Counted from the first letter of the stretch, positions 38,795 to 51,421 are shown. The stretch is DNA of 64,000 nucleotides from Rotaria socialis (GCA_905331475.1 CAJNYU010002647.1:123443-187442); one strand, 5' to 3'. The notes: generated by a model from the sequence alone, not told the origin. Numbers and translations: made by a program.

Positions 38795-40123
38795 TATTCA
38801 ATGATAATGGATGTAAATATCTATTCATTTAAACAAACTATATTCATGTATTGATATTCACAGATGATGTCAACGAATGATTAAGTAATAAAATATTCGA
38901 TTTTCGTTTCTTTGGATATTTCTCAATATTATCTGCAACGAAAGCTTTTGCATTGCTTTGCAATTGTATTATTCGCATTGCTTATAGTGAACTGTTAATC
39001 TATTACATACAAATCAATAAATAATTTTTCAAACGAGAACACAGATGTAATACATTACCTTAACTTAACGAAAATAAAAAACGATTTGATAAATCTATAA
39101 TAGTTTATGATCATTTACTTCAAAATTTCCTTGTTTTTTACCTGTTTTAAGCAATGAAAAAGTGAAATGTATACTCTCATATTTATTTCTCTCGTGCGTA
39201 GGGGTGTGAAAATGAAGCAACACTACTCTTTTAGATTCTGTCCGTTACCATCTTTATAAAAGAAAAATAAAGCAAAAAATGCGGCAACGGAACATGTGTC
39301 ATTTCGTAAAATAAAGTAAATATTAATTATTATCAATAATCCTGCGTTTCGTGAAATTCAACCAGTCAAAGAAACTGTTAATTAAACCATCGACTACTAG
39401 ATGGAATATTTCAGCTTTTTAACTGTTGCCATGATTTTTTTTCTAACTTGCTTTTGCACGAAAGAAGTCTCTTTTTCGAATCTTTGAATCCTCTACAATA
39501 CCACAACACAACTAAACTAAACTAAAAGCGAGCAATTATTCTTCTATGGAAGTCAAAATAAAAAGCAACAATCCTATGATAGAACATGTATAAATAAATA
39601 TTTAGATATTTTCTCAAAAATGAAAATGTGATAATGCACTGTGGGTTTTCTACTAGGGAAGAGTACGATAAGAGTTTCAAGTTATACGAGATTTTATCTC
39701 AGCAATCAAAAGCGCTTTGATGATACTAGGCTTATGCTTTTTTCTTCGAGCACTCAGATTAATCTTCCTAAAATAATAGTTCGAATTTTCTTAAAATAGT
39801 TGAATATCAGTCACCAAAGCTACCAATGATGAGCTCAATATTACAATAGAATCAACAAAACAAAATGTATCGTGATGGAAACGTTTTGCCTATTCATTGA
39901 ACATGGTTCACGTAATTTTCGATTTTTATGTGCAATATAAGATTGAGTAATAAAGAGCTTTCCAAAAACAAAATAATAAGCTTTCAAGTACTTTTTAAAT
40001 ATCAAAACCTTTGTTATTATTAGAAAAATAAAAACTGTTTTCTATTATTGTTTAAAAAAATGAATTACACTATCTTTTTTGGATAATGTAAATTTTGTTC
40101 GTTGTTCATAAGTAAAAAACGAA
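38795..40123. other. Intergenic sequence, 1.3 kb
   Basis: AT-rich; no gene, RNA or repeat could be supported. Confidence 0.45.
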
Positions 40124-40196
40124 TGCCCCGGGTGAGGATCGAACTCACGGCCTTCAGATTATGAGACTGACGCTCTACCGACTGAGCCACCGCGGC
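40124..40196 (-). tRNA. tRNA-Met (CAU), elongator type
   Basis: A 73-nt cloverleaf on the minus strand. The D-arm has GCTC/GAGC. The anticodon arm reads TCAGT-CTCATAA-TCTGA with CAT as anticodon, identical to the arm of eukaryotic elongator tRNA-Met. The T-arm is GTGAG-TTCGATC-CTCAC. The acceptor stem GCCGCGG/CCGGGGC has one mismatch (G4-G69). The discriminator is A and CCA is not encoded. No intron is present. The internal A and B boxes (TGGCTCAGTCGG, GTTCGATCC) serve as its RNA polymerase III promoter. The acceptor mismatch could mark a gene copy under reduced constraint. Confidence 0.93.
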
Positions 40197-42314
40197 GGCA
40201 GATGTTCATCAAAGGTAAACAAATATGGACTTGTGTTGCCCAGGAAGAACCTTTGTAAAAGTTGTTTTATTTGTATATCCATTAGATAAGAAAAACTGTT
40301 AAGTTTTGACTTTGTATGATTAAAAATGACTTAGAAAAACATTGTCATTGTTATCAGTATATTTTTTCTTGAATCTGAAAAAATCAATCTTGGCTGTTTC
40401 CCCGAGTTTTCATTACACTTTACTAATATGTTTGCTTAATCAAGAATAGGAAAAGCTAAGACAAGTTTGTTTTGTAATAATAATTAAATTTTCTATGATA
40501 AAAATGCAATAGAAAAGATTGACAAATAATTCGATGAAACATTGACAATAATAGAGAAGTTTTTAAACATTTATATTTTTCAAATTAACTTCTATCGATC
40601 AAAAGTGTTTCTAGCCTACTGTATGATAATAATTGTGTTTTATTTTTTGGCTGGAAGGACCATTAATATTCGACTTTCCTCCATATGTAATTTATTCCTT
40701 TCAATAATCCACATAGCTAACAATTAATTGAGTTCACCCCTCTTTTATTTGTAGTTTTTACTATTTCTCAATGTCAATTAGTCTGATAATTTGAATGTCC
40801 AATGAACAAAGTTCTGGTGAGAAGCAACATATTTTTAAGATAGAAAAAGCTTTGAAAGAGATCAATGGTCCACTTAGGCGAAGAAGCTTCTCATATTCAA
40901 AAAGTGACGAATAAATTTCTATAATAGCTGAATATTGAACCAACCATCATGTTGATAAATGATGTTGTATAGACTTTCATCGATGCAAAGCGATAACGAT
41001 TGTTGGATAATATAATTCACTGTAGATAAAATAATAAGCAGCTATACAATAATATTTCATTTTTATTCCTTGCTGTAGTTTGAATTTCAATAGGATGAAT
41101 CTTGTAAAATAAAACTTTCCAATACTTTCTGTTGAATTCCTTAACCAGCAATTAATCAATCTTAATTTCATTGGAAACAATATTCTTCAACCTTTCTTTT
41201 TTTTACGAGAATTAGACAAAGAAATCGATCAGTGACAAAAATTACTATTTTCAGAGATCCAATGACATTCGGATTGAAAATGCTTATCGACTCCGTACAT
41301 GTCCATGTCCATTATAGTGACTTCTATGCGAGCATTTCTCTACATAGTAGTCTTTCATTGGATTAATGAAAATCAACAAAATAATGATCGTTTCCTAAAG
41401 AACAACGCTTTTGAGACTTACATTGCTCTAACAGCAAACAGAACTAATGCTATAATTTCTATTTGCGTTAAATGAATGTTTTCAATATTTACCTATCTAA
41501 TAGAACACTAGTATAGAGGAAAATGAGAAAAATGTTTTTTGCAAATCTACAATTAGTGTAAATTTTCTGAAATAAATGTAGCGTTAGGTGTATCATGATT
41601 GATAATACCGTTTGATATGTAATGTAAGAAGAGTTTCACGTGCGTGTGCGTAAATGTATATTTTCATGCCATCCTACGTACGTACGTATATACCGAAAGG
41701 AAAGAAAATTTACAATTCGCCGGGATAAAATTTTTCTTTTAAATTGTATATGTATCTTACCGGTGTTGCTATTACCGATTGCAAGCATGATTTGATCAGC
41801 CATTAAGTTCATTTTAACAAAAGGAACGAGAAAAGGCACTTCCGTCCGTTCATGTTATGCTGTTCCTTAAGGGTTCGTTTTATTTTTTGTTCTCTTGTCT
41901 TGTTTTTCAAGATATATTAAAATGGTAAAAAAATGTCTTGATAAAACACTTGCGTGCGGCAGACAAAAATTTTAATTCCCAATTTATGAACAGCAGCAGC
42001 GTTGTTGTGACTTTCTACTTCACGTACAGAAAAATCTTATCTGGTTTAGAAAATTTAAACTTTAATTCTTTTTTTGTCATACGCAAGTGCTGGCATTTTT
42101 TTATTTCATTTAAATTCGAAGTCGAACTGGTCATCTACTCTCTTTTCTTCAAAAGTCAAAAGTTCGATAAATATTGAAGGACCTAAAAGTACTTAACAAA
42201 TCGAAAGCGAACGCCTAATACAATTCATCGTTCGTGTAGTTAGAAGTACACGTTTTTAGAGCGCTCATCGCATTCATCGTGTAGTTTAAAAGTTTACTGG
42301 AATAGTTTCGAACG
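40197..42314. other. Intergenic sequence, 2.1 kb
   Basis: No gene could be supported. Several open frames of 60-80 codons on both strands have no domain, splice context or codon signal. Confidence 0.45.
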
Positions 42315-42316
42315 TA

Positions 42317-43105
42317 CAGTCGAATCCGCTTATAAGAGCGCAATCGGGGAATCAAAAAGTGGCTCTTATATCCGGGTCGCTCTTTTATGCAAACTATATG
42401 CAAAACAGTGCAAAAGATGATTCTTGTCAACATTTATTAAATACTACACACACATACATAAATTTACTTAAAGAAATCCGTGATTTTACGTTGAGTACGA
42501 TTAATTAAAGCGTTCTTTTCGATCATATCTTCGACATCATAATATGAATTGTAATCTGTAAAATTCTCTTCCAAATACTTGCGAACCATCGAAAGATGCA
42601 TCAGCACATCTTTATGAGAGACACCTGGCATCGGTTTATCAACAATTCCGACTTCTTCGTTTTGCCTTATCTTCTTCACCGTAGAATAGCCGATGTTGAA
42701 ATGTTTAGCCACATCGTCTGCCTTTTTGGATTTCAGTGCTTCTAAGATTTTCAATTTTTGTTCAATCGATAATGTGCAACGTTTACCGCTGGTAGATGCC
42801 ATTGTTTGAAAAGTAAAGATTCAACGAAAAATGGGGAAAAATATACAGAACGAGGGAAAGGAAAAATTCATCACATAGATATGACAGAAAAGAAAAAGAA
42901 GAAGAACATAAGTGCATATTTATAATCATATAGATAAAAAAGCTCTTTTATGCGGACTAAAGTCGCGAAAAAGCGTCAAAACAGCGCTCTTATAAGCGGA
43001 CTTTGCCACAATGTAAAATACATTACGAAAAAACGGGGAATTGAAAAACGGCTCCTAAAAGCGTAACGCTCCTTTATACGGAGCTCTTATAGGTGGGTTC
43101 GACTG
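42317..43105 (-). mobile_element. Internally deleted Tigger/pogo-like transposon
   Basis: A 789-bp element flanked by TA on both sides (42315-42316 and 43106-43107). The terminal inverted repeats start CAGTCGAATCCGCTTATAAGAG on the left and CAGTCGAACCCACCTATAAGAG on the right. TA duplication and this type of terminus fit the Tc1/mariner superfamily, pogo/Tigger branch. Subterminal sequences are GC-richer and partly mirrored (GGCTCTTATA, GGCTCCTAAA). It keeps a 112-aa open frame on the minus strand, listed separately. Confidence 0.85.
42464..42802 (-). CDS. Residual transposase: HTH head joined to C-terminal tail
   Basis: A 112-aa open frame inside the Tigger-like element. Residues ~8-50 form a CENP-B/psq-type helix-turn-helix (LSIEQKLKILEAL, ADDVAKHFNIGYSTVKKI), the part that binds the terminal repeats. 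The last third ends NRTQRKITDFFK, which resembles the C-terminal tail of Tigger transposases. The second DNA-binding half and the DDE catalytic domain, about 350 residues in full proteins, are missing without loss of frame. The product could still bind element ends but cannot transpose. Whether it is expressed cannot be seen. Confidence 0.75.
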   Translation of the reverse strand: MASTSGKRCTLSIEQKLKILEALKSKKADDVAKHFNIGYSTVKKIRQNEEVGIVDKPMPGVSHKDVLMHLSMVRKYLEENFTDYNSYYDVEDMIEKNALINRTQRKITDFFK

Positions 43106-43300
43106 TATACATAATGGAGAGAACAATGAACGAAGTTTTCTTCTTTGAGTAAACATTTACTTCTTTTTAAATTATTTCCCTGTAGCGTAAGCATGTAGAC
43201 ATTGTTGTGCTCCTGAATAGCTTGTGAATCGTTAATAAATATGAAATTATGACAAGAAATCGCAAAAACTATGTTACGTTTATGATGGAAAAATTATACA

Positions 43301-43962
43301 ATGAATGCTCGCTTATTACACATCACTGCTGGAATGTTTTCATGCTTAAGTTTTATACTGTTTACTATTAGCAATGCACATCCAATATGGTATGTAAAAA
43401 TCTACATCTTTCTATGTTTGATGTACTAAGTAAATAATTGTAAGATATGAACTGGAGATTATTTCGGAATTCATACCTTTCACAAAAAATCAATAAAAAA
43501 AATTCAAGTCGATGTTTTTTATCTATTAGGGGTGAAATAGGCAATGGATTTGGTCAAAGCACAACTGGACTTTGGAAAAGCTGTACTCCGACTCGAAGCG
43601 GAAAGACATGTCTCAAAGTTTCATGCATGTCGAAATCTAATGAAACTAGTTTCTGTGACAATATTCAGGCTGCTAGAATTTTTATTACTTTAGCCTGCAT
43701 ACTATCGGGCATTTCTACAATATGTTTTGTAATACGCGCATTATTAAGTGAAAAGATACCTGGCATATTAATCTTAACACCTAAAGTCCTTGCTATTCCT
43801 TGTCTTCTCATCGGATGTATTGGCGTCACTATTGCGATCAATGCTTGTATCAATACAATTTATGGAATGAAATTTAATCTAGGCGATGCTGCGATTATTG
43901 GTATTATTGCAGTTTTCATGAACTTCTTTGGTGTTATCGCAATATCATTGATCAGACGATAG
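43301..43962 (+). CDS. Claudin/PMP22-like four-TM protein, copy A
   Basis: Two exons, 43301-43389 and 43530-43962, 173 aa, with the intron in phase 2 inside a tryptophan codon. TM1 fills exon 1 (ITAGMFSCLSFILFTI). The first extracellular loop carries the GLW..C...C pattern (TTGLWKSCTP, then later cysteines) typical of the claudin/PMP22/EMP fold. TM2 (IFITLACILSGISTICFVI), TM3 (VLAIPCLLIGCIGVTIAI) and TM4 (AAIIGIIAVFMNFFGVIAI) follow, then a very short tail. Likely a plasma-membrane protein at cell contacts. It is a diverged paralogue of the gene at 47189 with the same exon structure. The exact family is uncertain among claudin-like groups. Confidence 0.8.
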
Positions 43963-44111
43963 TTTTAAAGGACGAAAGTAACAGAAACAGAAGTTGATAT
44001 TTTCGAGCGATTGATTTATATTTATAAAAGCAAATTTTTATTTTCTTTTCTTTTGCATTGTGTTGTGTAATTAATTCAAATATTAGTTATTCAGAATGTG
44101 TTTTTTTGATA

Positions 44112-45052
44112 TATCCGCCTGGGAAAAAATAATGTCACACGATATTCTTGATATATCATCTTCATACGTTAACATTTTGAGAAATGTAATTATATATTCT
44201 GATGACTCATGAAATTCTCTGCAACTCAATATACGTACATTTTGAATTGCACTCGTTCGCTAAAGATAAATTCAAGAGCAGTAAAGACACCCTCATCATC
44301 AGATTCTCCGAAAATTCATTGTTTGTTCCTTTCGAATTTATTTTTCCACATTTATTTTAAATATAGAAAAATATATTTACAAAAATAAATATATATTCTG
44401 AAAGCGCGTGAAATTCTCTATTAGCCTGTGTTTTTATCAACCTTGACTTGCAATTATTTGAGGGCAAATCTTTCGAGTATTGCTAATGCATTCACGCAAC
44501 ACGTTACTAGGTTTGATGTTGTTGAGAGTTCAAGCGATATCCCTGCGGAAGGTTGTTTATCTAAGATCAAACACTCGCAACAGCACCGATATCATATTTG
44601 ATGGGTGGTTCGTTATCCAATCCGTACCTCTGACTTTTTTAGCAGATAATCATTCATGGGTTGCTACATGATTTCATGTGAACTAGGGTACAATAACAAT
44701 GCTCGAAATATTTGTCATCAAACAATTGTAAGTCCATACTGGCAGAAGTACAGGCACTAGTCGATGATAAAGAATTTCACGCACTTTCCGAATATATATT
44801 TACTTTTGTATTAACTTGTTCTATATTTAAAAGAACAGAAAATGAATTTTCGGAGAATCTGACGATGAGAGTGTCTTTACAGCACTTGAATTTATCTTTA
44901 GCGAACGAGTGCAATTCAAAATGTGCATATATTGAGTTATAGAGAATTTCATGGTCTATCCGAATATATAATTACATTTCTCAAAATGTTAATGTATGAA
45001 GATGATATATCAAGAATATCGTGTGACATTATTTTTTCCAGGCTGATATTTT
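44112..45052. repeat. Large inverted repeat, ~300-bp arms
   Basis: The left arm (44112 to about 44435) reappears inverted at about 44745-45052, with very high identity for the outer ~215 bases. The arms begin GATATATCCGCCTGGGAAAAAAT and end with its mirror ATTTTTTCCAGGCTGATAT. The centre is about 310 bp. No terminal target duplication was found. It lies between the two claudin-like paralogues and encodes no recognisable protein. Confidence 0.85.
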
Positions 45053-47188
45053 CTATCATCAATCATATATAGATTTGTAAGTTTCGTAAAACACACAGTC
45101 CATAGAGATACTCAAATAATTCAATTTCCAGATGGTATATCGGGATGTTCTTTGATGCGGATAGAAATTCTTCTATGTTTGTTTCAATCATAATGAATAT
45201 TACCAGACAACTGACGCTTATGATCGATTGTGAACGTATATAAATTGATGATCAGTGTAAAATAAATCTAGACAAATCTTGTGAAATCTTCACCTTAATG
45301 ATAAATGAAATTCAGTGCATTGTTTTCTATGATAATCACGCCTCATATATTATCAATATCGTTTCTGACAAGACAAACATTAGTTAAGGTTTCTTCAATC
45401 ACATACTACCTCAAGGAAGATGTGCACATAATTTTAGCGTTATCAATCAATTTAATTTTGAATATTCTATGACCGTGGAAAATTTCATATTTGCATGCAA
45501 GATACGTTTTACACGAGTAACACTTTTAATTAGTTTTAATAATGGTAAACAACTATTTTTTTTCCGACACTGATATTCGTCTGTTGATTGCAGGAAATGA
45601 GGAAAATATCTGAATGAAACACGTTCTTTTACTTAAATATGAAATTTAATAAGCAATTAAATTACATTCCTCTACGAAAAAATTCAGTATTATATTTCTC
45701 CTATGCCTGATTGACAATTATATCATAGTATGTGTGATAAAAATATGGTATGTGCTAAAAAGTATATGTAAAAATGTTAAACACTGTAAATACATGATGT
45801 TACGTTGGAGAAACAATCCAAGTTTTTTTTTATTATAAACAGCCACACCGTAAGTATTTAATCTATATGACACATAGTTTTCAGGAAAAATTATGAGAAA
45901 TAGGAAAAGGCATAAAATGAATATTGGCAAATAAGATATTTGAACCTCTTATTGGCGAAGCCTGAGTTTTTTAAAATTTTACTTTTATGTAGGAAGCAAG
46001 ATACAAAAGCATGTTTTATTATGCTTACAGTAGAATAAAGAGCAATTCGTCTAATGCGATATACGAAGTAAAATTCTCATTAGTTCTAATAAAAAGAGCA
46101 ATGCTTTTTGCAGTGACAGTCGCATTATTTATTTGTTCATCATGAGCGATTATTTTTGGCCTTGAGAAGGAGTTTGTTTTTCGAACTGTTGCTTTTGTGT
46201 ACGAATCCTTGTAGGAGCTCATATCATTTGAATAAGTTACGCACAACGAGTTCCGTAGATCTGTGTTTTATGCAGATTCAGATTGATACCTAAAGCAGTT
46301 TTTCATTTTGTGAAAAGGTTCTGTATAAGGAAAATTTCGCTTTGAAAATTTTTACTGCACATAAGACGAGAATAGATCTATAGAATTTTATGAAAGGTAC
46401 TAGTGCTAGATCCACTGATCTGCTGCATGTTGACGTATGCGCTTGTTAGTCCTTTTTGATATCTTAAGAAATTTTTGTAGAAGTGTTTTGTCGTTGAGTG
46501 TTTGATTCGTTTTTGAAAAAGGGTTCACATGTATAGAAGTTTTCTCCTAAATTGCTTTTTGGAAAAAAAGAAGATATATTTCTGTGTAACTTGACAATTC
46601 GACAGAAAAATTCTTACTCTTACAAGTTTTTGAGACTAATGTTTTGAATGAATGTTTTCAGGTTTTTTTTATTTATGTCGGATTTCATAGGCAATAATAG
46701 ATTCCACAGTATATTTAAGTGTGACACATATTTTTCTTTTTATAGAAAGACTTTTCTTGTTAGTCGATTCCTATAACTGTATGCATAAATATATCTTCAT
46801 GATGAGGATTGAACCGAATAAGTGCTATGAAGATTACTGTCTTGTACCCGTAGAAGAATGTATGACTCCTCAGCAATCTATACGAATTGGTTCGTTGCCG
46901 GGCTCCTGTCGCGTTTAGCAATCAATTAGTAATAAAAACAAATCCATCTGATAACAGAAATGCCGACTACATAGCAATTGTAGAAGTTTGATTGTATTAG
47001 ATTTTAAAATTATGCAGCAAAAAAGTGGCACTTAAGATCAGTTAGCTGAACTAATATTTGCACATATCTTCTTTTTCTCCAAAGTATTCCTAATCAATAT
47101 GAGTAAGTGATACTGTATTAGTATATAAGGTTCTTTCATCGTTTAGAAATTAAACTGTGTCAAGCATCATTAATAACACTGGCCGAGC
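45053..47188. other. Spacer between the claudin-like paralogues, 2.1 kb
   Basis: No gene is supported. A cysteine-containing frame near 46800-46918 looks mildly protein-like but is isolated. The right end should carry the promoter of claudin-like copy B. Confidence 0.4.
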
Positions 47189-47861
47189 ATGTCATTGAAT
47201 CTTCGATTGTTAGCCATCACTGCTGGGGTACTCGTAGGAATCAGTTTCATATTTTTTACTGTTAGCAATGCAGTTCCAATATGGTACGTAAAAATCTTCG
47301 TAGCTATATTTTTTGGAAGATGGATAATTTTAACAAACAAATCGAATATTACTTTAGAACTGAAAGCTTTCAGAAAATCACTAATTAAAACAAAATGAAT
47401 CTTACAAAGCCTTGTGCATTATTTCTTTTAGGAGTAAAGTGAACATTGAAGATACGGAATCTACAATTGGTCTGTGGAAAAGATGCCGTTCGACTGATGG
47501 TCACAAGGAATGTCATGATATCGAATGCTCGTCGAGCAATGATATGAATAATGACTGCGGCAAACGTTTAGCCGCTAGAGCTTTTGTTACGCTAGCTTGT
47601 ATTTTTTCTGGTATTTCTACAATATGTCTTTTGGTATGTGCAGTGACAGGTGACAACACATCTAAAACTATGCTCTTGGCAGCCAAGGGGCTTGTTATTG
47701 TCTGCCTTGTTATGGGTGTTATTGGCATTGGCATTGGCATCGATGTTCATCATCGTAATCTACCAATACAGAATTTAAAGTTGGGCGCTGCTGCGATCAT
47801 TGGAATTGTTGCAATAATCCTGAACTTTTTTGCTGCTATTACAGCAGGATTTATGAAATAA
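47189..47861 (+). CDS. Claudin/PMP22-like four-TM protein, copy B
   Basis: Two exons, 47189-47283 and 47432-47861, 174 aa. The intron sits in the same phase-2 tryptophan position as in copy A. Exon 1 gives TM1 (ITAGVLVGISFIFFTVSNA). The loop has STIGLWKRC and several cysteines. TM2 (AFVTLACIFSGISTICLLV), TM3 (GLVIVCLVMGVIGIGIGI) and TM4 (AAAIIGIVAIILNFFAAITA) follow. It is related to copy A over its whole length (the shared TM2 core is FSGISTIC/LSGISTIC), so the pair arose by duplication. The loops have diverged much more than the membrane segments. Role as for copy A: probably cell-contact or membrane-barrier related, by family. Confidence 0.8.
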
Positions 47862-48803
47862 TAGTTACAATGAAAGAGAGCAAAAATAACTACTCAGATC
47901 GTTCTGCTTTAATTTTTCGTTTTCTAACTTTATCATCTTGCCTTTTTGAACAGTGTATAATACGCATAAACATGCTTTCGTGACATACAACTTTCTCTAT
48001 ATTTAATCAATAAGAATGTTGAGATATATAACTTTCTATTCAAATAGATGCCATAAACTATGGTTTACTTTCATGCAGATCAATTATAATGAAAGTTAAC
48101 AAACTTTTGAAGTGAAATTATGATCGGTATCTAATAAATTTACGTCATTTATACTCAATACTCATTTTTAATGAGACCATAATGAACATATTTATTTACA
48201 ACAATATTCACATTCGTCTAATCAATATGATTGACCATAGCGAAAGAAAATTAGTAACAGTTTTTTTTTGTATTGAAACAGTTGAAAAGGTGGATGAATC
48301 ATAAAATCGTAAAAGTTTCCTATTAACACACAATAAACATTCAATAAGACTACGACTGGTAATTGTTTACAACAATTGAAACGAAATAGCTTTCCTAGAC
48401 TGATATCAATATCTGTTAAAATGACTGACTAGTCGTAGGAAATGAGCCGAAAATGTTACGTTACTTCTTCAATGTATATGATTGCATAATTCATCTCTCT
48501 CAATGCACACATGATTCGATTATCTCTTGCACGCTTTGAAAAATACAATGTGTCCTCCGGTTTGTTCCAATAACATCTGTTCTCTTTCAATACAGTGATC
48601 GAGCATGTATAAAATCATTCAGAAGAAAAACGACTTCAACTATCGAATAGAAAGTGAGAACGTGTATGTTTTTCATATCGGTAATATTTATTAAAATTCT
48701 AGTCTTATTATAGACACGTTCGTTGCGAAAAATCAGAAGCACAAATAAAAATATAATTACCAGGTGTGGTATTCACATGACTTTTGCTTGATGATTTTGT
48801 TTT
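47862..48803. other. Intergenic sequence, about 940 bp
   Basis: 3' flank of claudin-like copy B and AT-rich spacer; nothing else is supported. Confidence 0.4.
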
Positions 48804-49260
48804 TCATGATTGTACTCGATTTCTCCGTTGATGACCAAGCCAAATCGCATTGATAACTTGATCACGAAAACGTTTCGATACTATAAAGTAACAATAGAAT
48901 GAAGTCTAAAAGTAGTAGAAAAATAGTAGATGTTAGTATATGAGACAAATTTCGTTACCGCATAGATTCCAAAACACAGAACATTAAAGAATGGTTGAAC
49001 GATTTGTTCCTGTGCTTCACAAACAAGCTCCTTGCTAATACTTGCCGTTACAAAATAACACTGTGCAATAGCAAATGGAGCTTGAAATAGAACTAATTAA
49101 CATATGTCAATGTTCTCATCGATAGTAAAACACGAAAATATTATTTTATTTGTACTACCAGTGTGTAGCAGTATTAAAAAAATGCTTGGTCTATACTTTT
49201 TTTAATCAAAACTCACATCATGTCGTATTAGCATCACAGCGTCAAAACAGTGAAGACCAT
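48804..49260 (-). pseudogene. C-terminal remnant of a rhodopsin-like GPCR
   Basis: Three exon-like blocks on the minus strand: from about 49260 down to 49217, 48959-49092 and 48804-48880. They read as the end of a class A receptor: a TM6 tail (VLFQAPFAIAQCYF), TM7 with PFFNVLCFGIYA in place of NPxxY, then helix 8 (SKRFRDQVINAIW) and a short basic tail. The middle and last blocks do not join in phase with the visible splice sites (GCG then GTAACG; TATAG then TATCG), and no TM1-TM5 region was found upstream. The fragment is therefore called a pseudogene. A misread splice site could restore the last join but not the missing front. Confidence 0.6.
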
Positions 49261-49934
49261 ACATGAATAGGGGTAAAGTTGGATATTTTGGTCACACACT
49301 GGATAGTTCAAATACAGCAGAAAAGTATTTTCCTATGGAAGGATGATAATACCGCCAAGCTTTAGAAAACTTTAATAGCGACTTCATAGCAAATTTCAAT
49401 ATTTAAGACCAGCATTGATAAGGCATGATCCATCATTGATTCATGCTATTATTTATTCATCATATGCTACACATCTGATCCTATGAAAAATTTTACGAAG
49501 ATTCAGGATGATAAATGTTGCTTGAGTAATTATGAATCATTTTTTTGCTAACTTCGGTAATCAACAACTCTATCGTCAAAATTCATATCAAGCCGACACG
49601 AATCAATTTGAAGATAAACATTTTTTCCTCATATTAAACTCTACAATGAACATCTTTGGTTTTAAACTATTAATCAGAATAATAAATTGAATTCAAACAT
49701 TGATAAATAAAGTAAGTTCATACATCTCTCATGAAAATTACAGGAGTTCTTTTAAATGTTGAAGTTTTTCCCAATTTTTCATAACACTACTATTCTCTAT
49801 GAACTCAACACACTCTTCATTTAATCAATTTGGTTGCCCACAAATAGGATTTTTATTTCTGTTTTCATCGGATGACAATAGAATAGAGCTAACAAACATG
49901 CAAGTTAACGAAAGAAATTTAAAAGATAAAACAA
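49261..49934. other. Spacer, about 670 bp
   Basis: Searched for the missing receptor exons on the minus strand; none was found. No other feature is supported. Confidence 0.4.
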
Positions 49935-50275
49935 ATAAATGAGGAAACATCGGATTCGTATCCGATTGTTATGTGTACTGCAAAAACTGAGTCGATTTAT
50001 ATATGTTTTGAATAATTCTGAGAAAAAAAATTTTTTTTTGAAAAAATTCCTGTACCCCCCCTCAGGGATGGTCTGGTTAATAATGACAACTTTTTCGATA
50101 ACTCAGCCATTTCTTCACAGATTGCTTTCATCTTCGAACTCGACTGAGATATTGATGAGATCATTCTGTGTACAAAATTTCATGACAATTGGATGAGGCT
50201 TTCAAAAGTTATCGTGTTAACGGCCGGACACACTGACCGAATCTAGAGTGTACTCATTTTTTTGGAGTACACAAT
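49935..50275 (-). repeat. Dispersed repeat R1, copy 4 (short)
   Basis: Inverse orientation, from TGTGTACTCCAAAAAAATGAGTACACTC near 50272 to the CGGATTCGTATCCG hairpin near 49955. Relative to copies 1 and 3 it lacks roughly 190 bp in the half next to the hairpin: TGTGTACTGCAAAA joins directly to ACTGAGTCG. Confidence 0.85.
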
Positions 50276-51421
50276 AAAAGATAAAATGCATTATTGGTCA
50301 TTTATTTCACTATTGCTATTGACACATAATTATGGTGCGTATAAAAATATTTGAAAACAAGAAATTGAAAACGGACATGCAAGATACGGATTCGATACTG
50401 ATCGATGTATATTTCTTTGCCTTTTTTTTGATATAAATCAACAATGATGATTCATAATAAATAATATTGATTTAGAGCTTGATACGTTTATAAATGTGTG
50501 GAAAATTCACCATAAGTAGTATGTTTACTTAATTAAATTTACTTTCGTCTAGCTATTGTTAAAGATAGGAAAACTATATCGAAGTCAGGGTCTAGAATTT
50601 TAGTAGAATTCAGTGTCTTTTCTATAAATTTATTTCTATTTCGCACACAAGTGTTTATTGAAAGTATCAGATATTAGAAAATGCTAAAGCTTTCATATGA
50701 AAATAATATCATTTTGGTTTGTATTACAACAAGAGTTGAGAGCTGGTAAAGATCTTGAGAATTTTTGAAATTAGATGGACAACAGCGCTGAAATAAACTT
50801 GAATATTTTATGATTTATCATATTGAGTCTAGAAAGTGTTTAGCTTCTACATTCATATGCTACTCTTTCTCAGTTATTATAAAAAATATTCATTTTGCTT
50901 ATACAGACATTAACTTTGCAATGGAAATGCCATGCCACAACTTGAAACTGTAGTTCTGATACTGCTTAGCAATAAATATCTTCGAAATTTTTACTCTGTT
51001 TTCGTTTTTAAAACGTTCAAACTATGAAAATTAGCAAAAGTACATTCATTCCAGTATTCGAAAAACAAATCATAAACCCGAGAAATCAACAAGTCCGATA
51101 TTAGTTATCGGTTTCAAGCCCATCCAGGTCATCGTATAGGTTTTTGAAAAAAAATAGATAAGGAAAAATAGAGATGCGCAACCTGTCAAAATCAAACCGT
51201 CCGATTCCCATAACAACTCGCAATCTAATATGATGGGACTACACAGATGATAGGAGTCATGACATAGAGAAAAAAATATGTTTTGGTGTGTGTGTGTGTG
51301 ACGTCAACGACTTATGATAAGCAGTGAGACGAAAGAAACAGAAGCTATGCTTCTGCGAGAGATACGAAACACAATCTTTGTTCGCAAAGGTAAAATCTGT
51401 TGATGAATAAAGTGAAGAAAA
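50276..51421. other. Upstream region of the fuseless-like gene
   Basis: AT-rich spacer with a short GT run near 51286-51300. It probably carries the promoter and 5' UTR of the next gene. No element is assigned. Confidence 0.4.

Noticed and set aside
46721..46918. Cysteine-containing frame ending in SLPGSCRV
   Set aside because: Mildly protein-like, but only about 35 residues after a possible acceptor, with no partner exons or known domain.
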